Shown here piece by piece: positions 47,892 to 57,990 of a stretch of 64,000 nt of DNA. The DNA lies in assembly GCA_029938715.1 (NCBI GenBank), contig JAOZUK010000003.1:8925-72924 (forward strand). The letters run 5' to 3'. A model generated the notes under the pieces. It was not told where the DNA came from, ran no database searches, and was given only the letters and a program-made list of their open reading frames with translations. Source of the DNA: Bacteroidales bacterium (GTDB lineage: Bacteria > Bacteroidota > Bacteroidia > Bacteroidales > GCA-2748055). Position numbers and translations under genes: made by a program. Position 1 is the first letter of the stretch. Every line of letters starts with the position of its first letter.

Positions 47892-49475
47892 ATGAAAGCA
47901 AGAATTCACACGCACAAAGGGATTATATTGGCCACATTGATCGTTGGAATGGTTGCAATATCCTGTACTCCAAAAAGTGGAAGTGATGAAAGTGCCAATT
48001 ACCCCACTGAATTTACCCTCACAAAGGGTGAATTGCTGGATAAAATCAAAGGAGGTTGGGCCGGACAGGTCATCGGGTGTACCTATGGAGGCCCCACCGA
48101 ATTCAAATACAAGGGGACCATGATTCAGGAGTATATTCCTATTGTATGGGATGAGACCAGAATGGAGTGGTATTATAACCATGCACCGGGATTGTACGAC
48201 GATATTTACATGGATCTCACCTTTGTGGATATTTTCGAGAAAGAGGGACTGGATGCTCCCGCTTCATCACATGCACATGCTTTTGCCAATGCCGAGTACA
48301 TGTTATGGCACGCTAATCAGGCAGCCAGGTACAACATCCTGAACGGAATGGAACCACCGGCCTCGGGACACTGGGAAAACAATCCCCATGCAGATGACAT
48401 AGATTTTCAGATTGAGGCCGATTTTGCAGGTTTGATGAATCCTGGAATGGTGAATTCATCCTCAGAAGTATGCGACCGGGTGGGACATATCATGAACTAT
48501 GGAGACGGATGGTACGGGGGTGTCTATGTGGCAGCCATGTATTCATTGGCATTCTATTCAGACGATGTGGATTTTGTAGTGAGTGAAGCACTGAAAACTA
48601 TCCCGGCCCAAAGCCAGTTCTACCAGTGCATTGATGATGTAATTGGCTGGTGTGCTGAGTTTCCCGACGACTGGCAAAGGACATGGTTTGAGGTGGAGAA
48701 AAAATGGTCTTCCGATATTGGTTGCCCCGACGGGGTGTTTACCCCCTTTAACATTGATGCCAAAATTAACGCAGCCTACATTGTCATAGGAATGCTGTAT
48801 GGGGAAGGAGATTTTGGAAAAACCCTGGAAATCAGCACCCGCTGCGGACAGGATTCGGATTGTAATCCTGCAAGCGCAGGCGGAATTGTGGCTACCATGA
48901 TGGGATATGATGCCATTCCTGACTACTGGAAACAGGGACTCAACAGGGTGGAGGATATGGATTTTAAATACACCACCATTTCGCTCAATGATACTTACGA
49001 AATGGGATTCGGTCATGCCATCGAGATGATTCAGCGAAATGGCGGCAAGGCCGAAGGAGAAACCTTAACCATTCCCCTGCAGAAACCCGAAACTGTTGTT
49101 TTTGAAAAAGCTTTTGAGGGTCACTATCCGATTCAGAAGATTAACATTCCATGGAACAGCAACAGCCTTACTGCGGAAGGAATCCAGGAGACCAGCATTG
49201 ATTTCAATGGGAAAGGATTTACCATCGGAGGTGGAGCCTCAAAACTTCATGGGGTAGAAAAAGAACAGGAGCTGATCATTGATGTATATATTGATGGTAA
49301 ACTATATGAAACGGCCACTTTACCCACCTGGTACCAGTCTAGAAGGCATGAGGTAACCTGGAAATATAACCTTGAGAATGGGGACCATACAGTGAAAATT
49401 GTTTGGAAAAACCCCATGAAAGGATACCAGGTGAATGTGCGGAACATGATTGTTTACGGGCCCGATCCGGTTTAG
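47892..49475 (+). CDS. ADP-ribosylglycohydrolase family lipoprotein
   Basis: Lipobox VAISC; GGWAGQVIGCTYGG, DDIYMDLTFVDIF, RCGQDSDCNPASAGGIVATMMG. Confidence 0.88.
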   Translation: MKARIHTHKGIILATLIVGMVAISCTPKSGSDESANYPTEFTLTKGELLDKIKGGWAGQVIGCTYGGPTEFKYKGTMIQEYIPIVWDETRMEWYYNHAPGLYDDIYMDLTFVDIFEKEGLDAPASSHAHAFANAEYMLWHANQAARYNILNGMEPPASGHWENNPHADDIDFQIEADFAGLMNPGMVNSSSEVCDRVGHIMNYGDGWYGGVYVAAMYSLAFYSDDVDFVVSEALKTIPAQSQFYQCIDDVIGWCAEFPDDWQRTWFEVEKKWSSDIGCPDGVFTPFNIDAKINAAYIVIGMLYGEGDFGKTLEISTRCGQDSDCNPASAGGIVATMMGYDAIPDYWKQGLNRVEDMDFKYTTISLNDTYEMGFGHAIEMIQRNGGKAEGETLTIPLQKPETVVFEKAFEGHYPIQKINIPWNSNSLTAEGIQETSIDFNGKGFTIGGGASKLHGVEKEQELIIDVYIDGKLYETATLPTWYQSRRHEVTWKYNLENGDHTVKIVWKNPMKGYQVNVRNMIVYGPDPV

Positions 49476-49527
49476 GTAAGAGAGCAATAGCAATTATATG
49501 ATGACAATGAGACTTAGATCGTAAAAG

Positions 49528-51183
49528 ATGAAAACTATCATCACAGCACTGATTTTTTGCCTCGCTCTCTGGGGATGTTCAAGTCCTGCGGGTAACTCTA
49601 CCCATCTAAAAAGTGCCGATGTCATTATCTATGGTGGAACAGCGGCAGCCGTTACTGCTGCGGTTCAACTGACAAAAATGGGAAGGTCTGTAATCATGGT
49701 TTCACCTGATATTCATCTGGGTGGGCTCACCTCTTCCGGTTTGGGTTATACCGATACCGGGAATAAGGAGGTGATTGGTGGGCTATCCCGGGAGTTTTAT
49801 CAGCGAATTTATGCCTATTATCAATCTTCCGAAACCTGGAAATGGCAAAAGATGGAAGAGTACGGAAATAAGGGACAGGGAACACCCGCCATGGATGGCG
49901 ACCAGCGGACCATGTGGATCTTCGAACCCCACATTGCCGAGCAGGTATTTGAGGATTTTGTAAGTGAGTATAAAGTTGAGATCTACCGGAATGAGTGGCT
50001 GGACCGCGAAGATGGGGTGAGCGTTGAAAATGGAAAAATTATTGCCATCACCACCCTCAGTGGTCACACCTACGAAGGGAAAGTGTTTATCGATGCCACC
50101 TACGAAGGTGATCTAATGGCTTCTGCGGGATTGTCATACCATGTGGGCAGGGAAGCCAGCAGCATATACAACGAAATGTGGAATGGGATTCAGGTAGGTG
50201 TTTTGCATCACGGACATCACTTTGGAGAGATGAACATCAGCCCTTACGTTATTCCCGGTGATCCATCCAGTGGTGTATTGCCAAGGATTTCCACGGAAGA
50301 CCCTGGAGTCAAAGGAGAAGGAGATCAGAAGGTTCAGGCTTATTGCTTTCGCACCTGTCTGACCCGGGTGGCCCAAAACCAGGTGCCTTTTGCCAGGCCC
50401 GAAAACTATGATTCCACACAGTATGAACTGCTGGTCAGGGTACTGGATGCCGGATGGAACCAACTGTTCAATAAGTTTGATGCCATTCCAAACCTGAAGA
50501 CAGATGTAAATAACCATGGTCCCTTCAGTTTTGATAACATCGGGATGAACTATGACTATCCTGAAGCCTCCTATGAGAGGCGGAGGGAGATCATCAGGGA
50601 ACATGAAAGTTATCAAAAAGGGTTGCTCTGGTTTATAGCCAGCGACCCCCGGATTCCGGATGAGATTCAGGAAGAAATGAGGGCATGGGGCCTGGCCCGG
50701 GATGAGTTCCCGGATAACGGAAACTGGCCCCATCAGATCTATGTCAGAGAAGCAAGAAGGATGATCGGGGATTTCGTGATGACCGAAAATGAAATCCAGG
50801 GAAGGTCTCCCGTCAACCGTTCCATCGGTATGGGATCCTATACCATGGATTCGCACAACATTCAGCGCTATATCACCCCCGAAGGATATGTACAAAACGA
50901 GGGGGATATCGGGGTCCACCCGCATGAACCCTATAAAATTGATCTTGGCACCATCCTTCCCAGAAAAGAGGAGTGTTCCAACCTGCTGGTCCCGGTAGCG
51001 GTATCCAGTTCTCACATTGCTTTCGGATCCATTCGTATGGAACCGGTTTTTATGATCCTTGGGCAAAGTGCCGCTACCGTAGCAGCCCTGGCCATAGATG
51101 CAGACAAAGCAGTTCAGGAAATTCCATATGCCTTAATCAGGCAGACACTGATTGAAAATGATCAGGTATTAGAACTGGAGTAG
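49528..51183 (+). CDS. FAD-dependent oxidoreductase (FAD_oxidored family), lipoprotein
   Basis: ADVIIYGGTAAAVTAAVQLTKMGRSVIMVSPDIHLGGLTSSGLGYTDTG; FIDATYEGDLMASAG. Confidence 0.9.
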   Translation: MKTIITALIFCLALWGCSSPAGNSTHLKSADVIIYGGTAAAVTAAVQLTKMGRSVIMVSPDIHLGGLTSSGLGYTDTGNKEVIGGLSREFYQRIYAYYQSSETWKWQKMEEYGNKGQGTPAMDGDQRTMWIFEPHIAEQVFEDFVSEYKVEIYRNEWLDREDGVSVENGKIIAITTLSGHTYEGKVFIDATYEGDLMASAGLSYHVGREASSIYNEMWNGIQVGVLHHGHHFGEMNISPYVIPGDPSSGVLPRISTEDPGVKGEGDQKVQAYCFRTCLTRVAQNQVPFARPENYDSTQYELLVRVLDAGWNQLFNKFDAIPNLKTDVNNHGPFSFDNIGMNYDYPEASYERRREIIREHESYQKGLLWFIASDPRIPDEIQEEMRAWGLARDEFPDNGNWPHQIYVREARRMIGDFVMTENEIQGRSPVNRSIGMGSYTMDSHNIQRYITPEGYVQNEGDIGVHPHEPYKIDLGTILPRKEECSNLLVPVAVSSSHIAFGSIRMEPVFMILGQSAATVAALAIDADKAVQEIPYALIRQTLIENDQVLELE

Positions 51184-51208
51184 ACAAAACAGATTTTTTT
51201 GTAAATCC

Positions 51209-52072
51209 ATGAAATCAAAAATAAAAACAGCACTATCTGCACTCTTTTGTGTACTGATATTTAGTGCAAGCCTTCCTCTTTTATCCCAATCGACAGACTC
51301 CATACTTTATAAGCAGGTGGACTCAACATCGTTGTACATGCATGTGACATACCCTCCATCCATGAATAATGCAAAGCCATTACCCGCCATGGTGTTTTTC
51401 TTTGGAGGGGGATGGGTTGGGGGAACCACTGGACATTTTGACCCTCATGCTAAATATTTCTCAGAGAGGGGTTTGATCTGTTTCAGGGTAGATTACCGGG
51501 TTAAAAGTAGGCAGGGGACTTCGCCTTTTGAGTCTTTGAAAGATGCAAAATCTGCCATCAGGTTTATTCGGGAACATGCTGAGGATCTCCATGTGGATCC
51601 GCAAAGAATTGTGGCCTCAGGGGGATCGGCGGGAGGACATCTTGCTGCTGCCACCGCTCTGGTCACCTCTTTTAATGAGGGAAGCGATCAACTCTCTTAT
51701 AGTTCTGTACCTAACGCCCTTGTATTATTCAACCCGGTTATCGATAACGGTCCGGGGGGGTATGGATATGAACGAATCGGGGAAGCCTATAAGGATTTCT
51801 CCCCACTCCATAACATCCGGGAAGGTGCACCACCAACCATCTTTTTCCTGGGTACCCAGGACAAGCTTATCCCAGTGGAGACAGCACGTTATTACAAAAC
51901 AGTTATGGAGAAGGTGGGAAGCAGATGTGACCTTTCGCTCTTTGAGGGAGAGGGTCATGGCTTTTTTAATTATGGCAATATTGAAAACTATAAAAAAACA
52001 GTCTCAGAAGCCAATCGGTTCCTTATTTCCCTGGGATACCTGACAGAGGAGCCTGTGATAGAAATAGATTAA
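51209..52072 (+). CDS. Alpha/beta hydrolase (esterase/lipase-like)
   Basis: FFFGGGWVGGTTGHF oxyanion region, ASGGSAGGHLAAATAL nucleophile GxSxG, EGEGHGFFNY. Confidence 0.88.
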   Translation: MKSKIKTALSALFCVLIFSASLPLLSQSTDSILYKQVDSTSLYMHVTYPPSMNNAKPLPAMVFFFGGGWVGGTTGHFDPHAKYFSERGLICFRVDYRVKSRQGTSPFESLKDAKSAIRFIREHAEDLHVDPQRIVASGGSAGGHLAAATALVTSFNEGSDQLSYSSVPNALVLFNPVIDNGPGGYGYERIGEAYKDFSPLHNIREGAPPTIFFLGTQDKLIPVETARYYKTVMEKVGSRCDLSLFEGEGHGFFNYGNIENYKKTVSEANRFLISLGYLTEEPVIEID

Positions 52073-52094
52073 TCACTTAAAGTAGTATTCGATT

Positions 52095-53735
52095 ATGTAT
52101 AGAAGTGTTCAGATTATTCTGTTAAACCTGCTGTTTTGCACCGCTTGTTTTGCATCGGAACCAGAAAAGCAGGAGCAAAGCGAAGGGAATGGTTCGATGC
52201 CAAATATTGTCTGGCTGGTTGCTGAAGACATGAGCCCGGTGATTCCTTCATTTGGTGATTCAACCATTATCACTCCCAACATCAGCCGTTTGGCATCTGA
52301 AGGAGTTCGTTTCACCAATGTATTTTCAGTGTCGGGTGTATGCTCTCCCAGCAGGGCAGCTTTGGCAACCGGAATGTATCCAACACGCATAGGTGCCACC
52401 CATATGAGAAATTCCGGCCTGGCTAAATTCTTACCTGAAGGAATATTCCCCTATGAAGCTTTGCCTCCGGCAGAGGTCAAAATGCACAGTGAATACCTGA
52501 GAAGAATCGGCTATTACTGCACAAATAATCCCAAAGAAGACTACCAGTTTAAAAAGACCCTCACCGCATGGGATGAGAGCTCATCGAACGCACACTGGAG
52601 GAATAAGGGACCGGGTCAGCCCTTCTTCGCTATCTTTAATTTCAATGTATGTCACGAGTCAAGAATCTGGGTCAAAGCGGAAGACTCCCTTTGGGTTGAT
52701 GCAAATCTGGAGGTTCCTATCCCTCCCTATTTACCCAACAACGATGTGGGAAAAAGGGATGTAAGGCGGATGTATTCCAATGTGCTGGAGATGGATCACC
52801 AGGTGGGTGAAATACTAAAACAGCTGGAGGAGGACGGTTACCTCGACAACACTATTATTGTCTGGTATTCCGATCACGGGGGACCGCTGCCAAGGCAAAA
52901 ACGTTTGTTGTATGAATCCGGATTGAAGGTACCTATGATCATCAGGTATCCAGATCAAAAGGGTGCCGGAGAGATCGATGACAGGTTGATCAGTTTTATC
53001 GATTTTAAGCCCACACTCCTTTCTATGGCAGGAATTGAACCCCCGGAATACCTGGATGGAAGAGCATTTGCTGGTGAATTTGAGTCGCCCGAAAAGCGAA
53101 AATACATCCATGGGGCCGCCGACAGGTTTGATGAAAGAGTAGATAGGATCAGGGCCGTTCGTGACCGGCAGTACAAATACCTGAGGAATTTTATTCCAGA
53201 CCAGGGGTACTATCTTGCACTGGCTTACAGGGAGCAGATGGCTGTGATGAAGGAGTTGTTAAGGATGAGAGACCAGGGAGAGCTTGATGAATACCAGTCA
53301 CAGTGGTTTCGCGAGAGCAAACCTGAAGAGGAGCTATTCGACACCTACAAGGACCCTTATGAACTCAACAACCTGGCACTGGATCCTGCTTATAAGGTGA
53401 AGCTGGAAGAGCTAAGGGAGGAGTGTGATCGCTGGATGGCCGAGACAAACGATATGGGATTAATTCCAGAGCTTGAGTATATTCAAAGCATCTGGCCCGG
53501 AGGTGTTCAACCACAGACCATAGCCCCTGAAATTGAGAAAACAGAGCAGGGATATCGTATAACCTGTAAGACTGAAGGGGCATCCATTGGATATCAGATT
53601 CTGTCGGGAAAGGAGACTGCCGGCAAGACCTGGCAGGTTTATACAGGTCCGCTAGAGCTGGGCCGAAAAGAGAAACTGGTGGCAGTGGCGCATCGCATTG
53701 GTTACAAGCCCAGTGCCCGGGTTCCCATGGAATAG
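52095..53735 (+). CDS. Sulfatase (S1, Cys-type CSPSR)
   Basis: PNIVWLVAEDMSPVIPSFGD, SGVCSPSRAALATG, YSDHGGPLPRQKR. Confidence 0.92.
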   Translation: MYRSVQIILLNLLFCTACFASEPEKQEQSEGNGSMPNIVWLVAEDMSPVIPSFGDSTIITPNISRLASEGVRFTNVFSVSGVCSPSRAALATGMYPTRIGATHMRNSGLAKFLPEGIFPYEALPPAEVKMHSEYLRRIGYYCTNNPKEDYQFKKTLTAWDESSSNAHWRNKGPGQPFFAIFNFNVCHESRIWVKAEDSLWVDANLEVPIPPYLPNNDVGKRDVRRMYSNVLEMDHQVGEILKQLEEDGYLDNTIIVWYSDHGGPLPRQKRLLYESGLKVPMIIRYPDQKGAGEIDDRLISFIDFKPTLLSMAGIEPPEYLDGRAFAGEFESPEKRKYIHGAADRFDERVDRIRAVRDRQYKYLRNFIPDQGYYLALAYREQMAVMKELLRMRDQGELDEYQSQWFRESKPEEELFDTYKDPYELNNLALDPAYKVKLEELREECDRWMAETNDMGLIPELEYIQSIWPGGVQPQTIAPEIEKTEQGYRITCKTEGASIGYQILSGKETAGKTWQVYTGPLELGRKEKLVAVAHRIGYKPSARVPME

Positions 53736-53798
53736 TAGTCAGCACCTTCACTTAAAAATGCAATATCTTTAATACAAACCAACCATAACCCCATTTCC

Positions 53799-56516
53799 AT
53801 GAAATCAAGACGCATCATTCTGCTCAGCCTGCTATTAGTGGCTGCAGTTGCCCTAAGGGCTGAGGTCACAGTCACCTCCTTAAAAACCGATTACAAATCA
53901 AATCCCCTGGGGATTGATAACCCTGTTCCCAGGCTCAGTTGGATCATACAATCCGACCTGATGAGCACCATGCAGGAGACCTATGAGATCAGAGCTGCCC
54001 TCAGTGAGAAAGATCTGCAAAGAGGGAAGAACCTGTTGTGGGAAACTGGAAAGGTGGCCACATCCCAGAGCATCCATGTGGAGTATGGAGGGTCACCCCT
54101 TCAATCCTTTCAGCGCATATACTGGCAGGTACGGGTAAAAGATAACCATGGCAAAGCCAGTAAGTGGAGCGAGGCTGCCTGGTGGGAAACAGGCTTTATG
54201 ACTGGCACCCAATGGGAAGCTGACTGGATCAGCCCCACCTGGAAGGAGAACATCAAAGAATCCAATCCGTCTCCCTATTTAAGAAAAACATTTAAATTAG
54301 ACACAGAGATAAAAGAGGCCAGATTGTACATCACCTGCCATGGACTGTACCAGGTGGAGATCAATGGCAAACGGATCGGGGAGCAGGAGTTTACCCCTGG
54401 GTGGACCAGCTACGATACACGCCTGCAGTACCAGACCTATGATGTAACGGAAAATCTGCGCCAGGATCTGAATGCACTGGGTATCATTTTGGGGGATGGC
54501 TGGTTCAGGGGCAACCTTGGCTGGCAGGAAGGCGGAAATATCTGGGGTACAGAGGTGGCGGCTCTCGCACAATTAAGGGTCACCTATTCCGATGGTTCAA
54601 CTGAAATCATCTCAACGGACGGGTCCTGGAAGGCTTCAACCGGCCCCATCCTTAAATCGGATATTTATAACGGGGAGGTATACGATGCCACAAAAGAGCT
54701 AACAGGCTGGAGCAAGCCTGACTATGACGATTCGGACTGGAAACCGGTCAAAATCGCAGAGATCTCCAAAGAGAAACTGATCGCACCGGAAGGTCCGCCG
54801 GTGAAGATCATCAATGAACTGGAATCCCTCTCCATCCAAAAGGTGGGTGATGATTGGATGGTAGACATGGGACAGAATATGGTGGGATGGATCCGCATCA
54901 AAGCCAGTGGTAAAAAGGGCGATCAACTTACGCTGAAGCATGCGGAAATCCTTGATAAAGAAGGAAATATGTATTATGAGAATTTGCGTAAGGCCGAATG
55001 TACAAATAGCTATGTGCTTAAAGGCGGTGCAGAGGAGACCTTTGAGCCTCACTTTACCTTTCAGGGTTTCAGGTATGTGATGGTTTCCGGTTACCCCGGA
55101 ACACTTACAGCCGATGATATCAGGGGGATGGTGATCCATTCTGATATGGAACCTTCCGGCTCCTTCACCTGTTCGGATCCATTGATTAATCAACTTCAGC
55201 ATAACATTGTATGGGGACTCAAAGGGAATTTCCTGGATGTACCCACAGATTGCCCCCAGCGGGATGAGCGTCTGGGTTGGACCGGAGATGCCCAGGTATT
55301 TGCTCCGACTGCCTGTTTCAATGTGGATGCTGCCACCTTCTACACCAAGTGGTTGCGAGACCTGGAGGCCGATCAGGATGCAGATGGAAGTATTCCACAT
55401 GTGATTCCTAATATCCTGGGACATGGTGGAGCTACAGGCTGGGCCGATGCAGGTATTATGATTCCCTGGGCCATGTACCTGGATTACGGGGATGTTTCGG
55501 TGCTAAAGAACCAGTATGAAAGCATGAAGAAGTGGATTGGTTATATGAAACAGCGTGCGGGGGAGGATTTGATATGGGAAGGAGATCCACACTTTGGAGA
55601 TTGGTTATCCTTTGCCTCCAACAGGTCTGACTATATGGGTGCCTATACGAGTAAAGACCTGATTGCCACAGCATACTACGCATACTCTTCTTCCATTGTT
55701 GCCAGAGTAGCAAATATCCTGGGTCATGAGCAAGATGCAGCCTATTACACCGGCCTCTCAGAAAAAGTACGACTGGCGTTTAATGACGAATTTGTGACTC
55801 CCAACGGACTCCTGGTGGCTCATACACAGACTGCCTATACACTGGCGCTGGCCTTTGATCTGCTGGATAAGGAGACTGCTGAAAAAAGTGCAGTGTACCT
55901 GGCCGGAGACGTGGAGGGCTTCGGGCATATTACCACCGGATTCCTGGGAACACCGCTGATCTCTTTAACACTCACTGAAACAGGTAGAAATGACCTGGCT
56001 TATGAACTCTTAAACAGGAAAGAGTATCCTTCCTGGCTCTATCCGGTGACCATGGGAGCCACCACCATCTGGGAGCGATGGGATGGGCAGAAACCCGATT
56101 CAACATTTCAGAATCCGGGAATGAACTCCTTTAATCACTATGCCTACGGCGCCATTGGGAAATGGATGTACCAGGTGGTGGCCGGAATCGGGATCGACGA
56201 GAACATTCCAGGGTATAAGCATATTATTATTAACCCCAGGCCGGGGGGCGGACTGACTTCGGCGAAAGCTACCCACGAAAGTATGTACGGTACCATTGCA
56301 TCGGGTTGGGTAGTAGACGGAGAGCACCTGACCATGGAGGTGAAGATTCCCGTAAATACCAGTGCGACCATCCATATCCCTGCAGGCGCCAGGGAGATCA
56401 AAATCAATGATTCTGACGTGGGTGAATCGGGTTTTGACTTCAAAGAAGTAAACGGGCAGGTGGTTGGAAAAGTCGGTTCGGGAAAGTATACCATAGATTG
56501 TAAACTGAACCAATAA
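53799..56516 (+). CDS. Alpha-L-rhamnosidase (GH78)
   Basis: NPVPRLSWIIQSD, DVPTDCPQRDERLGWTGDAQVFAPTACFN, GATTIWERWDG. Confidence 0.93.
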   Translation: MKSRRIILLSLLLVAAVALRAEVTVTSLKTDYKSNPLGIDNPVPRLSWIIQSDLMSTMQETYEIRAALSEKDLQRGKNLLWETGKVATSQSIHVEYGGSPLQSFQRIYWQVRVKDNHGKASKWSEAAWWETGFMTGTQWEADWISPTWKENIKESNPSPYLRKTFKLDTEIKEARLYITCHGLYQVEINGKRIGEQEFTPGWTSYDTRLQYQTYDVTENLRQDLNALGIILGDGWFRGNLGWQEGGNIWGTEVAALAQLRVTYSDGSTEIISTDGSWKASTGPILKSDIYNGEVYDATKELTGWSKPDYDDSDWKPVKIAEISKEKLIAPEGPPVKIINELESLSIQKVGDDWMVDMGQNMVGWIRIKASGKKGDQLTLKHAEILDKEGNMYYENLRKAECTNSYVLKGGAEETFEPHFTFQGFRYVMVSGYPGTLTADDIRGMVIHSDMEPSGSFTCSDPLINQLQHNIVWGLKGNFLDVPTDCPQRDERLGWTGDAQVFAPTACFNVDAATFYTKWLRDLEADQDADGSIPHVIPNILGHGGATGWADAGIMIPWAMYLDYGDVSVLKNQYESMKKWIGYMKQRAGEDLIWEGDPHFGDWLSFASNRSDYMGAYTSKDLIATAYYAYSSSIVARVANILGHEQDAAYYTGLSEKVRLAFNDEFVTPNGLLVAHTQTAYTLALAFDLLDKETAEKSAVYLAGDVEGFGHITTGFLGTPLISLTLTETGRNDLAYELLNRKEYPSWLYPVTMGATTIWERWDGQKPDSTFQNPGMNSFNHYAYGAIGKWMYQVVAGIGIDENIPGYKHIIINPRPGGGLTSAKATHESMYGTIASGWVVDGEHLTMEVKIPVNTSATIHIPAGAREIKINDSDVGESGFDFKEVNGQVVGKVGSGKYTIDCKLNQ

Positions 56517-56525
56517 TATAGTAGC

Positions 56526-57947
56526 ATGAATAAACTGAAAATGATTCCAGTACTGATATTAGTACTGGCCGTAACCTCCTGTAGCAGTGAGGCCACTAAA
56601 AACCAGGTTCCAGAAACACCAAATATTCTGTTTATCGCCGTTGATGACCTGAGGCCGGAACTGGGATGTTATGGAGAAGAGATCATTCAGTCCCCAAATA
56701 TTGACAGACTGGCCGCTGAAGGAACCAGGTTTGATCGTTCCTATTGCAATATTCCGGTATGCGGCGCTTCACGGGCCAGCCTGATGACCGGATTGAGACC
56801 AGCCAGGAATCGATTCCTTACCTATTTTACATGGGCAGATGAAGATGCTCCGGGAATCACCACCCTTCCCAAGCATTTTCGCGACAATGGGTATCACACC
56901 ATTAGCAATGGGAAGATTTTCCACCACGACACGGATGCCAGCGACAGCTGGGATGAGATCTGGCATCCCAAATCAAGCAGCAAATCGTGGCGCGATTATG
57001 CACTACCTGAAAATATTGGGGCTGACACATCAGGAACAAAACGGGGTCCTCCTGTGGAAAGGGCTGATTTGGCAGATAACGGTTACAAGGATGGGAAAAC
57101 TGCTGAGAAAGTGATCCAGGACCTGAAAAAGCTAAAGGATCAGGATAAACCTTTCTTTCTGGCAGCAGGATTTCTCAAACCCCACCTACCTTTTAATGCC
57201 CCTGAGAAATACTGGGCCATTTACGATGGGAAGGTTTCACTTCCTGATAATAATTACCCCCCCGAAAATGCTCCTGCTGAGTCTTTGCATACTTTCGGGG
57301 AGTTAAGAGCATATGCTGGAATCCCTGAGACGGGACCGGTTTCTGATGAAATGGCACTGGAACTGATTCACGGTTACTATGCCTGCGTCAGTTATACCGA
57401 TGCGCAGATTGGTCTGATCCTGGATGCACTGGAAGAGCTTGAGCTGGAGGAGAGCACTATTGTGATCCTCTGGGGAGACCATGGCTGGAACCTGAGGGAG
57501 CATGGTTTGTGGTGCAAGCATTGTAACTTTGAAACCTCCTTGCACACACCAATGATCGTGAAAGTGCCTGGATCAAAACAGGTGAAATCAATCCGAGAAA
57601 TTGTTGAGTATGTGGATATATATCCCACTCTCTGTGAACTGGCTGGCTTGGAACTTCCGGAGCACCTGGAAGGAGCCAGTTTCCGCAATCTTCTTTTTGA
57701 TCCGGAGGCTAAAAGCGATGGCGTGGCCATTTGCCAGTGGTATGCCGGGATAACTACCATCAGGGAGAACTGGTTCTATACTGAATGGGTGAATGATAAA
57801 GATCAGGAGTATGCACGCATGCTCTATGACCACCGTATCGACCCTGAAGAGAACTTGAATATTTCAGAGGATCCAATACATGCGGAAACCATCGATGGCC
57901 TGAGTACAGAGATGAGACGCAGCAGAGCTGCTGATTATTTCAAATAA
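56526..57947 (+). CDS. Sulfatase (S1, Cys-type CGASR; iduronate-2-sulfatase-like), lipoprotein
   Basis: PNILFIAVDDLRPELGCYG, IPVCGASRASLMTG, WGDHGWNLREHGLWCKHCNFETS. Confidence 0.93.
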   Translation: MNKLKMIPVLILVLAVTSCSSEATKNQVPETPNILFIAVDDLRPELGCYGEEIIQSPNIDRLAAEGTRFDRSYCNIPVCGASRASLMTGLRPARNRFLTYFTWADEDAPGITTLPKHFRDNGYHTISNGKIFHHDTDASDSWDEIWHPKSSSKSWRDYALPENIGADTSGTKRGPPVERADLADNGYKDGKTAEKVIQDLKKLKDQDKPFFLAAGFLKPHLPFNAPEKYWAIYDGKVSLPDNNYPPENAPAESLHTFGELRAYAGIPETGPVSDEMALELIHGYYACVSYTDAQIGLILDALEELELEESTIVILWGDHGWNLREHGLWCKHCNFETSLHTPMIVKVPGSKQVKSIREIVEYVDIYPTLCELAGLELPEHLEGASFRNLLFDPEAKSDGVAICQWYAGITTIRENWFYTEWVNDKDQEYARMLYDHRIDPEENLNISEDPIHAETIDGLSTEMRRSRAADYFK

Positions 57948-57990
57948 TTTTTTACAGGTATCGCAGGAGAAGCAAGGGAACGGTGAATAC

